Positions 45,871-57,318 of a stretch of DNA of 64,000 bases are shown here, piece by piece; the first letter of the stretch is position 1; the number at the start of each line of letters is the position of its first letter. The stretch covers positions 2,657,501 to 2,721,500 of the forward strand of contig NZ_CP032694.1 of NCBI RefSeq assembly GCF_003627755.1. Reading direction: 5' to 3'. A program made the translations under genes and the position numbers. Source of the DNA: Rhizobium jaguaris (GTDB lineage: Bacteria; Pseudomonadota; Alphaproteobacteria; Rhizobiales; Rhizobiaceae). The notes under the pieces are model-generated. The model did not search any database. It worked only from the letters and a program-made list of their open reading frames with translations, and was not told the DNA's origin.

Positions 45871-46222
45871 TTCCCTCTCCTGTTTAAGCGCCTGGAATAA
45901 GGCACTGTTCTCGATCTGAAAAATCCGCTGGCATATCCGAGGAAACAGCCAACGCTCCACAAGGACCGCCAACATTGCCGGCCCCAGATGCACAAGGGCG
46001 CGCAAGGCACTTTGCCCGATCGGCCCGACCAATCGTGACCCGCCGGACGACCGGACAGAGACACCAGAAACTCAACACACGGGAAATTCATGACGAACGC
46101 GGCGCCTGGATCCTCCTGATCCACGCGGCTACTGACAACGGCAGAGGTCCGCCACCTTCTGCTGGGCCTCCGGCTATTATTTATTCTGCCGGTTCTGCCG
46201 ATGCCTGTTCGAACTGTTCCCT
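45871..46222. other. Long control region between binding protein and kinase, upstream half
   Basis: The first about 350 bases of the 552-bp divergent gap contain no supported gene or hairpin. The only open frame is a short one with no recognisable feature. The other half holds the TGGTA half-site cluster. Confidence 0.6.
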
Positions 46223-46380
46223 TGGTAAGAATTAAGGCCAAAAAAATACCAATTGTCCAGCCGAATTTACCTTTTTGGGGTGAGAAAAATCGTAAAAAAA
46301 AATTTATCAATATTTTTCAATACGATACGAGAGCGAAAAAAGCGAGGCATTGCCTATTGGTAAATGGTATTTTTTTGGTA
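46223..46380. promoter_or_regulatory. Cluster of TGGTA half-sites, candidate GntR operator array
   Basis: Five TGGTA pentamers: plus strand at 46223, 46358, 46365 and 46376, and minus strand at 46247-46251. The 14-mer TGGTATTTTTTTGG at 46365-46378 recurs exactly as its reverse complement at 46238-46251, about 113 bp apart. The AT-rich spacer contains an ATCGTA/TACGAT inverted pair. The last site lies 40-60 bp before the kinase ATG. The GntR/HutC-family protein encoded downstream is the likeliest binder. Confidence 0.6.
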
Positions 46381-46422
46381 TTGTAAGAAAAAACGGGGAA
46401 TGGGTGGTATCTGGAGGGTGCG

Positions 46423-47307
46423 ATGGCGGAGTTTGCGATCGGTATCGACGGCGGCGGGACAAGCTGCCGCGCTGCTGTGACAGACAGAATGGGCAGAGTT
46501 CTCGGCACCGGCAAGGCGGGTGCCGCCAACATCCTTTCCGATCTCGAAAACTCATTGATCAACATCGTCGCATCCGCCCGGCAGGCACTCGAGGATGCCG
46601 CGCTCGATCCCGAGTTGGCTTACAAACTGCCCGCCGTTGTCGGCACGGCCGGTGCCAATGTCGGCGACTACGGCAAGCGCATCGAAAAAGCCCTGCCCTT
46701 CGCGAACGGTCGTGTCGTCACCGATGCGATGATTGCGCTTCAGGGCGCGCTTGGCGATGCCGACGGGATCATCGGCGCATTCGGCACCGGCTCCGTCTAC
46801 AATGCCCGCCGCAACGGCAATATCTGGGGTATCGGCGGCTGGGGCTTTGTCGTTGGCGATCAGGCAAGCGGCGCCCGCCTCGGCCGTGATTTGCTGGAAC
46901 GCTCGCTTCTGGCGCATGACAGGGTATGCCCGCCCTCGTCACTCACCGAAAAGATCATGGCGGAATTTAGCGGCGATCCCGAACGCGTCGTCGAGTTCGC
47001 GCATGTCTCCAAGCCGAAGGATTTCGCGCGTTATGCACCGATTGTCTTCGAATATGCCGAAAGAGACGATGTCATCGCCGTCGGTATCGTCAAGACAGCG
47101 GTGAACGCCATCGCCGAAAGTCTCGATGCCCTGCTCTGGCCAGAATGCCCGTCGATCTGCCTGCTCGGCGGCCTCTCGAAGGCATATTATCCATGGCTCG
47201 ATGCGCGGCATAAAGCGCTTCTCACAGAACCGAAAGGCGACGTATTGCGCGGCGCGGTCGAACTGGCGGCCAAGCTCCTGCAAAATGACGCGGGGGGCAC
47301 GCCATGA
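46423..47307 (+). CDS. BadF/BadG-family kinase, N-acetylglucosamine-kinase-like
   Basis: A 294-residue ASKHA-fold kinase. Phosphate-1 loop IGIDGGGTSCRAAV near residue 6, the phosphate-2 region AFGTGSVYNAR near 122, and the adenosine motif CLLGGLSKAYYPWL near 245. GGWG FVVGDQASGARLG near 140 is typical of the eukaryote-like N-acetylglucosamine kinases found in bacteria. Preceded by GGAGG. It overlaps the GntR gene by four bases (ATGA) and lies opposite a sugar importer, so it probably phosphorylates the incoming sugar. The sugar itself is not proven. Confidence 0.83.
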   Translation: MAEFAIGIDGGGTSCRAAVTDRMGRVLGTGKAGAANILSDLENSLINIVASARQALEDAALDPELAYKLPAVVGTAGANVGDYGKRIEKALPFANGRVVTDAMIALQGALGDADGIIGAFGTGSVYNARRNGNIWGIGGWGFVVGDQASGARLGRDLLERSLLAHDRVCPPSSLTEKIMAEFSGDPERVVEFAHVSKPKDFARYAPIVFEYAERDDVIAVGIVKTAVNAIAESLDALLWPECPSICLLGGLSKAYYPWLDARHKALLTEPKGDVLRGAVELAAKLLQNDAGGTP

Positions 47308-48068
47308 CCGAGGATCTGAGCCGTATCTTCTCATCGGGACGCCTGCTCGCCGGCGGCACCGGCCCGCTCTATGTCAAATTGCGCCGGACACTCGAAGACG
47401 CCGTCAAAGTCGGAACGCTGAAACATGGCGATGCCCTGCCACCGGAACGTGACATCGCCGAATATGCCGCCGTCAGCCGCGTGACAGTGCGCAAGGCGAT
47501 CGACGATCTCGTCGCCGAGGGCGTCCTCGTCCGTCGCCACGGCTCTGGCACTTTCGTCGCCAAACCCGTCTCCAAAGTCGAGCAGCGCCTGTCGCAGCTA
47601 ACCTCCTTCACCGAGGACATGGCGCGGCGCGGCATGACGGCACGCTCGGAATGGCTGCATAAAGGCGTGCACACTCCCTCGCCCGATGAAATGATGATCC
47701 TCGGCCTTGCCGCCGGGACCAAGGTCTCCCGCCTCAGCCGTCTACGCATCGCCGACGACCAGCCACTGGCCATAGAACATGCCAGCGTCTCCGGCGAGTT
47801 CCTGCCAGATCCATCGACCGTGACCTCATCGCTTTACGCCGAGCTCGAAAAGCGCCAAGTCCGCCCGGTCCGTGCCGTACAACGTATCTCCGCGACCAAT
47901 ATGAAAGAGGTCGACGCCGGCCTGCTAGGCGTCCCCGTCGGCGCCGCCGGCCTGTCGATCGAACGCATTTCCTACCTCGGCTCCGGTCGCGCCGTGGAAT
48001 TCACCCGCTCGCTTTATCGGGGAGACGCCTACGATTTTGTCGCGGAGCTGACGATCGGGGCGACGTAA
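47304..48068 (+). CDS. GntR/HutC-family regulator (NagR/YvoA-like)
   Basis: A 254-residue regulator. N-terminal GntR helix-turn-helix (ALPPERDIAEYAAVSRVTVRKAIDDLVAEGVLVRRHGSGTFV in outline, residues about 35-75) and C-terminal UTRA domain from about 90 (SQLTSFTEDMARRGMTARSEWL). It overlaps the kinase gene by four bases. UTRA regulators of this kind often bind amino-sugar phosphates and repress uptake and catabolic genes; it is the best candidate for the TGGTA cluster 0.9-1.1 kb upstream. Confidence 0.88.
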   Translation: MTEDLSRIFSSGRLLAGGTGPLYVKLRRTLEDAVKVGTLKHGDALPPERDIAEYAAVSRVTVRKAIDDLVAEGVLVRRHGSGTFVAKPVSKVEQRLSQLTSFTEDMARRGMTARSEWLHKGVHTPSPDEMMILGLAAGTKVSRLSRLRIADDQPLAIEHASVSGEFLPDPSTVTSSLYAELEKRQVRPVRAVQRISATNMKEVDAGLLGVPVGAAGLSIERISYLGSGRAVEFTRSLYRGDAYDFVAELTIGAT

Positions 48069-48148
48069 CGCCGGCTCTCACCGGAGCCGGGCAATCCAGC
48101 CGGGACGGTCGGCAAGCCCGTCGGAAACATCGCTTCAAATCAGATCTA

Positions 48149-51925
<3,777 letters not shown>

Positions 51926-51967
51926 AAACGAACTCCATTGGCCTGATTGCGACTTCGCACTCAGATC

Positions 51968-51987
51968 ACATAAAGATATCTTTATGT
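51968..51987. promoter_or_regulatory. Candidate SahR operator upstream of metH
   Basis: The perfect 20-bp palindrome ACATAAAGATATCTTTATGT lies 43 bp before the metH start. Its central 16 bases equal the palindrome before the sahR-metF operon at 13620-13635, so the same regulator probably acts at both. Confidence 0.82.
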
Positions 51988-52194
51988 CAACATATCTATG
52001 CCTCGGAGAAGCCTGGCGCAAGGATAATGCTGCTGTAGTTCATCGCGCTTCCGAAAAATATCGATGTGATCGGCTGCAAACCCTTCAGCCATGGACAACG
52101 CTAAGCAGCCGACACAGTTTCATCCCATAAAGTCATGACAGCGCTTTCAGGCAGCGCTATAGGGCTTATGGCAAAAGAGTCTTGGGAGGATAGT

Positions 52195-53451
52195 ATGAGC
52201 ATACAGCGTGAAACGGCAGCACTCGGAAATTGGAGCACGCGAGCCTATCACCGCCGCTGGCTGCTGGATCAGGCGAGCGAGCTTTTCGATTTCTTCCAGT
52301 ATCGCGGTATCAATCCCAAGGGTGGATTCTACGACATGGACGATGCCGGCAGGCCGCTCGATGCGGTCAATCCCGTGCGCGGCATTCATTCGACCGCGCG
52401 TATGGTGCATTGCTTCTCGATCGGTTCGCTGCTCGGGCGCCCTGGCTCAGAGGATATCGTCGATCACGGCATGAACTACCTCTGGAAACATCATCGCGAT
52501 GCCACACATGGAGGTTATGTCTGGTCGCTCAACAATGACGGCCCCGTCGATGCAAGCAAACAAGGCTATGGCCATGCTTTCGTGCTGCTCGCCGCCTCCT
52601 CCGCCAAGACCATCGGCCATCCCCTCGCTGACGGCATGCTCGCCGACGTCACGAAAATCCTGAACACGAAATTCTGGGAAGAAAAACACGGCGCCATCGC
52701 CGAGGAGTTCAATCAGGATTGGTCACCGATCGATGGTGGCAGCTATCGAGGCCAGAACTCCAATATGCACCTGACGGAAGCGCTGATGGCCGCTTTCGAA
52801 GCGACTGGCGACAGGGCGTATCTCGACAAGGCCGATAGCATCGCCGATCTCGTCATCCGCCGCTCCGCCGGTTCCGTCGGCTGGCGCGTCGCCGAACATT
52901 TCAACGCCGACTGGGAGCTCGACAAGGATTATCGCGGCAACGAGATGTTCCGCCCCTCTGGCACGACGCCCGGCCATTGGTTGGAATGGGCGCGCCTCGT
53001 CCTGCAACTTTGGTCTCTCGGCGGCAAGCGGCACGACTGGATGCCGGACGCCGCCAAAGGCCTGTTCTCCCAATCGATGTCACTGGGCTGGGACAACGAC
53101 AAGGGCGGCTTCTTCTATACGCTCGATTGGGCTGACGTTCCCGCCAAGCGCAACAAGCTCTGGTGGCCTGCCTGCGAGGGCGCCGGTGCTGCGCACTACC
53201 TCAACGAGCATATGCCGAGCGATTTCCACGAGGAGAGCTATCGCAAGATCTGGGGCACCATCGGCCGCGCCTTCATCGACCACAAGAATGGCGGCTGGCA
53301 TGAGGAATTGACGGAAGACCTGGTTCCTGCCCACACGCTTTTCCCTGGCAAGGGCGATATTTATCACGCGCTGCAGGCTTGCCTCATCCCGCTCTTCCCG
53401 GCAACCGGCAGCCTGACCAAGGTTATCGCCGAGGCTGGCGGGAAAATCTGA
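52195..53451 (+). CDS. AGE-family epimerase/isomerase (mannose isomerase/YihS type)
   Basis: A 418-residue (alpha/alpha)6-barrel protein of the N-acylglucosamine 2-epimerase family, which includes D-mannose isomerases, YihS (sulfoquinovose/mannose isomerase) and cellobiose epimerase. Typical family blocks: VHCFSIGSLLGRPG near residue 75, DATHGGYVWSLNNDGP near 112, DGGSYRGQNSNMHLTEALMAAFEATGD near 195, and late catalytic-type His in PGHWLEWARL and PAHTLFPGKGDIYHALQA. The start is fixed by TGGGAGGATAGT. Cytoplasmic; likely aldose-ketose isomerisation of mannose or a related sugar. Probably expressed alone from the divergent metH region. Confidence 0.82.
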   Translation: MSIQRETAALGNWSTRAYHRRWLLDQASELFDFFQYRGINPKGGFYDMDDAGRPLDAVNPVRGIHSTARMVHCFSIGSLLGRPGSEDIVDHGMNYLWKHHRDATHGGYVWSLNNDGPVDASKQGYGHAFVLLAASSAKTIGHPLADGMLADVTKILNTKFWEEKHGAIAEEFNQDWSPIDGGSYRGQNSNMHLTEALMAAFEATGDRAYLDKADSIADLVIRRSAGSVGWRVAEHFNADWELDKDYRGNEMFRPSGTTPGHWLEWARLVLQLWSLGGKRHDWMPDAAKGLFSQSMSLGWDNDKGGFFYTLDWADVPAKRNKLWWPACEGAGAAHYLNEHMPSDFHEESYRKIWGTIGRAFIDHKNGGWHEELTEDLVPAHTLFPGKGDIYHALQACLIPLFPATGSLTKVIAEAGGKI

Positions 53452-53459
53452 AATCAAGG

Positions 53460-53498
53460 GCGGCGTCCGCCTCGAGCGTGACGCCGCACTCGTCTTTT
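53460..53498 (+). terminator. Weak hairpin after the AGE-family gene
   Basis: GCGGCGT and ACGCCGC pair over 7 bp around a 14-base loop, followed by CTCGTCTTTT. The stem begins 8 bases past the stop. Confidence 0.4.
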
Positions 53499-53991
53499 AC
53501 GACAGGCTGAGATTGTGCAGCTCGTGGCCAAGCGTAAGCGCCAGAGCCTCGACAACGAGATTGTGGTCTTCGCGCTGCGGAAGTCCCGACACAGTGACAG
53601 CACCGATACAGCCTGTGCCGTTGACGAAGATCGGAAAGCTGCCGCCGGATGCGGCATAGTCGGCACTTGAGAGCCCGTTGTGCTCGATCGTCTTACCCTG
53701 CTGTTCCAGCCGCAGCGTGCTTGCATAACTGCTGCGGAAATAGCGCAACACCATATTGCGCTTACGGCGAATCCAGTTGGAATTGTCGGGCGTCGAGCCC
53801 GGCAGCGCGATGTAAAATACCGGCATGGAATGCAGCGTAATGTCAATTGCGACACCCAGATTGCGCTCGCTGGCAAGGTCGTGCAGCAGTTTGCCGAGCA
53901 CCCAGGCGGTCGAAAGATCGAAAGCGTCGAAGCGCAGCGTCTCTTCCTGCAGCGCGATGCGGCTGAGGTCATATTCGATCGTCATGGACAT
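53497..53991 (-). CDS. UPF0303/GlcG-HbpS-like protein
   Basis: A protein of 164 residues with the heme-binding-like UPF0303 pattern: RFDAFDLSTAWVLGKLLHDL near residue 25, VAIDITLHSMPVFYIALPGSTPDN near 50, and NGLSSADYAASGGSFPIFVNGTGCIGAVTVSGLPQREDHNLVVEAL near 100. Related GlcG/HbpS proteins bind heme or act as carriers in oxidative stress. The start at 53991 follows GGAGGAAGG; a second ATG lies two codons later. The frame reads 44 codons further upstream without protein-like sequence. Function here unknown. Confidence 0.78.
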   Translation of the reverse strand: MSMTIEYDLSRIALQEETLRFDAFDLSTAWVLGKLLHDLASERNLGVAIDITLHSMPVFYIALPGSTPDNSNWIRRKRNMVLRYFRSSYASTLRLEQQGKTIEHNGLSSADYAASGGSFPIFVNGTGCIGAVTVSGLPQREDHNLVVEALALTLGHELHNLSLS

Positions 53992-54229
53992 CCTTCCTCC
54001 AACATTGATCGGCTTATCAAACGCGGACGAGGCGATTTGTCTACTGCTCTCTTCGGTAGGTCGAAATCGAGCCGCCATTTTTGGTCGAAGATGCGAATTT
54101 CCACCAATGTTTTCCGACATCACCCGACGAGCACCAAGCCAACGTCAAGTGTTGCATCCCCTTGCCCCTTGAAGACGAACAGGTCATTGATACTGTTCCA
54201 AGATCACCCCGCCGAAGGAGCCTCCCGTC

Positions 54230-55201
54230 ATGAACGCAAAATATGCACTGCCCGCCATCCTGGCCTGCACTTGCACCTGCGTTATGACACCGGCATTGGC
54301 CGAGGATCCCGCTCAATTGGTGCTGCACGATGGTTTCGATGGTAGCGACTTCGCTCCCTCGGGCCATCTCTATTATCGTGACAATTCCGAACAGGAAGCC
54401 GGCAAGGTCGAATTCCAATCGGAAGTAAAGCGCACCGGCACCGGTGCGCTGAAGCTCAGCGTCAAGCCGCTGTGCGCTCCAGGTAAGGTAAACTGCAGCG
54501 AACGAGCCGAAATCTGGGAGCGCACTAAATCTCGTGTCCCCTATAACCAGGGTGTCTGGTACGGTTTTGCGGTCAAATTCGCCGACCCCATTCCCTCCGG
54601 TGATCATCGCTATCTCATTGCTCAATGGAAGCGCGAGATCGGGCCGAAGGCAAAGGGAGACTTCAGTCCTTTCCTCGCGCTGCGATTGAACAATGGCAAA
54701 CTCTTCGCCACGGTTGAAACCAACTATGTCGCTCCACCAAAGACCGACGTTAGCGCCGGGGCAAAGACATGTGACGACAATCAGACGCCAGTCTGGTTCC
54801 GCGCCGACACGAACCAGATGCGTGCACTGGTCGCCACCGACGGCAATTGGGGCAAGGAGGATGGCAAAGAATTTACCGGCTGCACCAGCGCCATCACAAT
54901 TACCGATCACGGCAACAAGTTGCCGACGCCGGATTCCGGCTGGATCGACTTTGCCATCTACAGCAAACCAGGCCCTGACGGCACCGGCCATATCGAGCTC
55001 TTCGCCAACGACAAATGGATCGTCACCGTCAAGGGACATATCGGTCATGCCGACAAGGGCCTGGGCAAAAACCAGTATTTCAAGTTTGGCCCCTATCGCG
55101 CCGCCGACAGCACAGAATGGATACTCTATTACGACGATTTCCGTCGCTCACCGCGCTGTGCTGATGTATTGTCGGATATGAAGCTCTGCCCGATGAAGTG
55201 A
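54230..55201 (+). CDS. Secreted polysaccharide lyase (heparin-lyase-I/PL20-like fold)
   Basis: A 323-residue exported protein with a signal peptide ending near PALAEDP (about residue 25). The rest resembles the Polysacc_lyase jelly-roll family (PF14099-like), with GKVEFQSEVKRTGTGALKLSVKPL, ERAEIWERTK near residue 90, VWYGFAVKFADPIPSGDHRYLIAQWKRE near 105-130 and the C-terminal QYFKFGPYRA..ILYYDDFRRS. These segments carry the conserved Arg, Tyr and Lys of beta-eliminating lyases. It could trim uronic-acid-containing exopolysaccharide, its own or the plant's. GGAGCC precedes the ATG. Confidence 0.75.
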   Translation: MNAKYALPAILACTCTCVMTPALAEDPAQLVLHDGFDGSDFAPSGHLYYRDNSEQEAGKVEFQSEVKRTGTGALKLSVKPLCAPGKVNCSERAEIWERTKSRVPYNQGVWYGFAVKFADPIPSGDHRYLIAQWKREIGPKAKGDFSPFLALRLNNGKLFATVETNYVAPPKTDVSAGAKTCDDNQTPVWFRADTNQMRALVATDGNWGKEDGKEFTGCTSAITITDHGNKLPTPDSGWIDFAIYSKPGPDGTGHIELFANDKWIVTVKGHIGHADKGLGKNQYFKFGPYRAADSTEWILYYDDFRRSPRCADVLSDMKLCPMK

Positions 55202-55335
55202 CCCATTTGCGCGTGTTTCAGCATCAATGAGGTCATTGAGAAAAGCCAATCGTCACGGGACCAGATTTTCATAGAATTTGGCTGAACCTTTTTGCTTCTC
55301 ATTGGTTATCTGCCTCAGCAGAGGAGACCGCTGAA

Positions 55336-55632
55336 ATGCTCACCACTCATCGTGATTGCAAACATCATGTGGAGAAAAATGCCATTCCTTCACTCGGCGA
55401 AATCGAGGGACGTGTCGCAGTCCTCGAAGTCGTCGCGCAATCCGCCCTGACGCATGTCTTCTATGAAGGCCATGTCGACCTCGACGCGGCCTTGCTGTCC
55501 GAGATTCGCAGGGCCATGCATCGCAAATGCCGGGAATTGAAACTTGATGGCGAAGACACAGCCTCCGCGCTGTCCTATGCAGAGGAATTGATCGAAGCGG
55601 CAGTTGAGGCGTCTCACCCGGTCCATCAATGA
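55336..55632 (+). CDS. Conserved-looking protein of unknown function (98 residues)
   Basis: A small soluble protein with a charged helical pattern, Leu/Ala/Glu-rich from residue 20 to 90 and no membrane segment or known motif (LGEIEGRVAVLEVVAQSALT, MHRKCRELKLDGEDTASALSYAEELIEAAVEA in outline). The ATG has AGGAGA 9 bases before it. Its stop overlaps the start of the next small gene (ATGA), which supports it as real. I do not recognise a function. Confidence 0.65.
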   Translation: MLTTHRDCKHHVEKNAIPSLGEIEGRVAVLEVVAQSALTHVFYEGHVDLDAALLSEIRRAMHRKCRELKLDGEDTASALSYAEELIEAAVEASHPVHQ

Positions 55633-55775
55633 TGCCTTCGCGGCCGAGACTTATCCTTCTGATCATGGTGGCGCTGGCCCTTGCGCTGGGCGTCCTTCTT
55701 TTCGTCGTGCCACATAACGGTAGAGATCAAATTGCGAATCCGGCGCCTCACGCGCCCGACCAGACGCCGCAGTAG
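55629..55775 (+). CDS. 48-residue single-pass membrane protein
   Basis: Overlaps the preceding gene by four bases (ATGA) and reads MMPSRPRLILLIMVALALAL followed by GVLLFVVPHNGRDQIANPAP and a stop at 55775. An Arg-rich start and one hydrophobic helix (residues about 8-27) predict a small inner-membrane protein with a periplasmic Pro-rich tail, or a signal-anchored peptide. Not listed among longer frames; supported by coupling and by membrane character. Function unknown. Confidence 0.55.
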   Translation: MMPSRPRLILLIMVALALALGVLLFVVPHNGRDQIANPAPHAPDQTPQ

Positions 55776-55932
55776 TGTCTTCCAGCAAGCATCTGTCCCG
55801 ATACGAAACTGGATCTGTATCATATCAGGCGGGCGTTAACGCCGGCGCGAGAAGTCGATTGCAATCTTTTGGAATAAAAGCAGTCTTTCTTCCGCCCCGC
55901 TCAAGTTTGAGCTTCCAACCACGGTGTAGCGA

Positions 55933-56136
55933 ATGTCTATGATGGTCAACTCGCCCCTATTCGACGATGTCGATATTCTCGCCGGCGCGCTTTACGCATG
56001 GTGCGCCGAACGCAGCATCAAACTGCATAGCCAAGAAGGTTTGTCCGCGGCCAATGTCGCGATCAACCTCTATGAGGCCGGCTATCAGACGCAGGATCGA
56101 CTGCTCGGCGCCCTGCACGAGCACGAATTTCACTGA
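55933..56136 (+). CDS. Small protein of unknown function (67 residues)
   Basis: A 67-residue soluble protein starting MSMMVNSPLFDDVDILAGAL, with a helical middle (WCAERSIKLHSQEGLSAANVAINLYEAGYQTQD in outline) and a short acidic C-terminus (HEHEFH). No membrane segment or known motif. The ribosome site is only GTAGCGA-like, so the start is less certain. I do not recognise its function. Confidence 0.5.
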   Translation: MSMMVNSPLFDDVDILAGALYAWCAERSIKLHSQEGLSAANVAINLYEAGYQTQDRLLGALHEHEFH

Positions 56137-56336
56137 AATTCGCAGCGCCGTTTCAAGTGAACACTGGCACCTCAACGATGGAAATCAATCGCCGATGGCA
56201 GGCTCAGCTATTCGCGTGAGCCTTGCCGCGATAGATTGATAAACCGCGAACATGGGAGCCTCTCCCGCGTCAACGTCCGCCGCTGGGCGCTTCCATGCGT
56301 TCTCCGACAGTTGCCCTTTGGCTCTGCTTGCCCAGG

Positions 56337-56387
56337 TAAAGCCCGCTTGCCGCGAAGGAGGCCCTCCTCTGCGGCAACATCGGGCCA
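56337..56387 (-). terminator. Extended stem-loop at the end of the arabinose-type operon
   Basis: TTGCCGC/GCGGCAA (56347-56353 with 56371-56377), outer GCCCG/CGGGC, and inner AGGAGG/CCTCCT form a long stem just downstream of the isomerase stop, followed on the minus strand by GGGCTTTACC. Likely transcription end for the minus-strand operon. Confidence 0.65.
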
Positions 56388-57248
56388 TCACGCCGCTGCA
56401 GCCGCTTTCCGCAACACACTGGCTACGCAATCCCGCTCTTCCAGGAGCCCTAGCCATTCGTCCTCATAAAACGAGGAGTCGTAGATCAGCGTAAACGGGC
56501 CTTTGTAACCGGCGGCATTGGAAAGCTCGACGCAGCGGACATAGTCCTCGATATCAAGACCGGTGTCTGAATAATGCGCCTTGGCGTGGCAGAGCTCGGC
56601 GCGGCCCATGATCTGAGCCAGATCGCCGTATTTGCCCGCGCCCTTCCAATTGCCGAAGTCGCCATTGAGACCAAGCTTGCCGTCGAGCCCGTCAAGCACA
56701 CGATTGACCTCGACCGGCCCCGGCAGCAGCGAGAACCAGTTTTCAATGACAAGGCGGATATCGGTGCCGGCAATCCGTTCGGCCAGCCAACGAAGATGTT
56801 TTTCTGCCCGGGCCAGCGCCTCGTCGGTCGGCTGCGACTTACCGGCAATCACGCGCATATTTTCGGCGCCAAGGGCCACAGCGACCTTGATCCAGCTCGC
56901 CATCCATTCAGCATCGCGCTCGGCCGTCTCTGGACTGCTGAGATCGCCGTCTTCGACCAATAGCGTTTGTAGCTTGACGCCCGCCTTATCGAAGGCATTC
57001 CGCAAGTCGGCAAGATAAGATGACGAAAGGCTCGGGAGATGAAACGAGCAGATCTCCATCCGGAAGAAGTCGCGCTCGGCAAATTGTTGCGGAAGATCGA
57101 TCAGCTCTACCGAGCCTTCCCCATAGGTCGGCAGGCGCGTTGGTGCGTCCGAGCCGCCAGGTCTGTAAGGATAAGTGCCACCGAGGGCACGATGCAGAGA
57201 CCATGTGGAAACGGCAAAACGATCTGCCAAATCAGCCGTGAAAACCAT
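56388..57248 (-). CDS. Sugar phosphate isomerase/epimerase-family (AP endonuclease 2 TIM-barrel) protein
   Basis: A 286-residue TIM-barrel protein of the xylose isomerase-like family. Typical strand-end segments: VSTWSLHRALGG (about 14), MEICSFHLPSLSSSYLADL (about 62), LRLVIENWFSLLPGPVEVN (about 165), FGNWKGAGKYGDLAQIMG (metal-binding Asp/Glu region) and HAKAHYSD near 220. These give four acidic/His metal ligands for isomerisation. Last gene of the minus-strand arabinose-type operon. GGAGGAAAT precedes the ATG. Exact sugar substrate unknown; L-arabinose- or uronate-derived sugar is plausible from the neighbours. Confidence 0.8.
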   Translation of the reverse strand: MVFTADLADRFAVSTWSLHRALGGTYPYRPGGSDAPTRLPTYGEGSVELIDLPQQFAERDFFRMEICSFHLPSLSSSYLADLRNAFDKAGVKLQTLLVEDGDLSSPETAERDAEWMASWIKVAVALGAENMRVIAGKSQPTDEALARAEKHLRWLAERIAGTDIRLVIENWFSLLPGPVEVNRVLDGLDGKLGLNGDFGNWKGAGKYGDLAQIMGRAELCHAKAHYSDTGLDIEDYVRCVELSNAAGYKGPFTLIYDSSFYEDEWLGLLEERDCVASVLRKAAAAA

Positions 57249-57318
57249 TGATATTTCCTCCTTTTTTGCCCGCGATGGGCAATCGCGATCCGCCGAAAGC
57301 CAGGCGGCCGGCAGCAAA

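Noticed and set aside
46280..46330. AT-rich stretch with ATCGTA/TACGAT ends considered as an origin or attachment site
   Set aside because: It lies inside a promoter region with no integrase, replication gene or direct repeats; best read as part of the control region.
51926..52194. Possible SAM or cobalamin riboswitch before metH
   Set aside because: No SAM-II-like pseudoknot or B12-box sequence was seen; the palindrome explains regulation better.
56185..56457. A 90-codon minus-strand frame over the end of the isomerase gene
   Set aside because: It overlaps the isomerase C-terminus and a terminator-like stem, with no ribosome site or family pattern.
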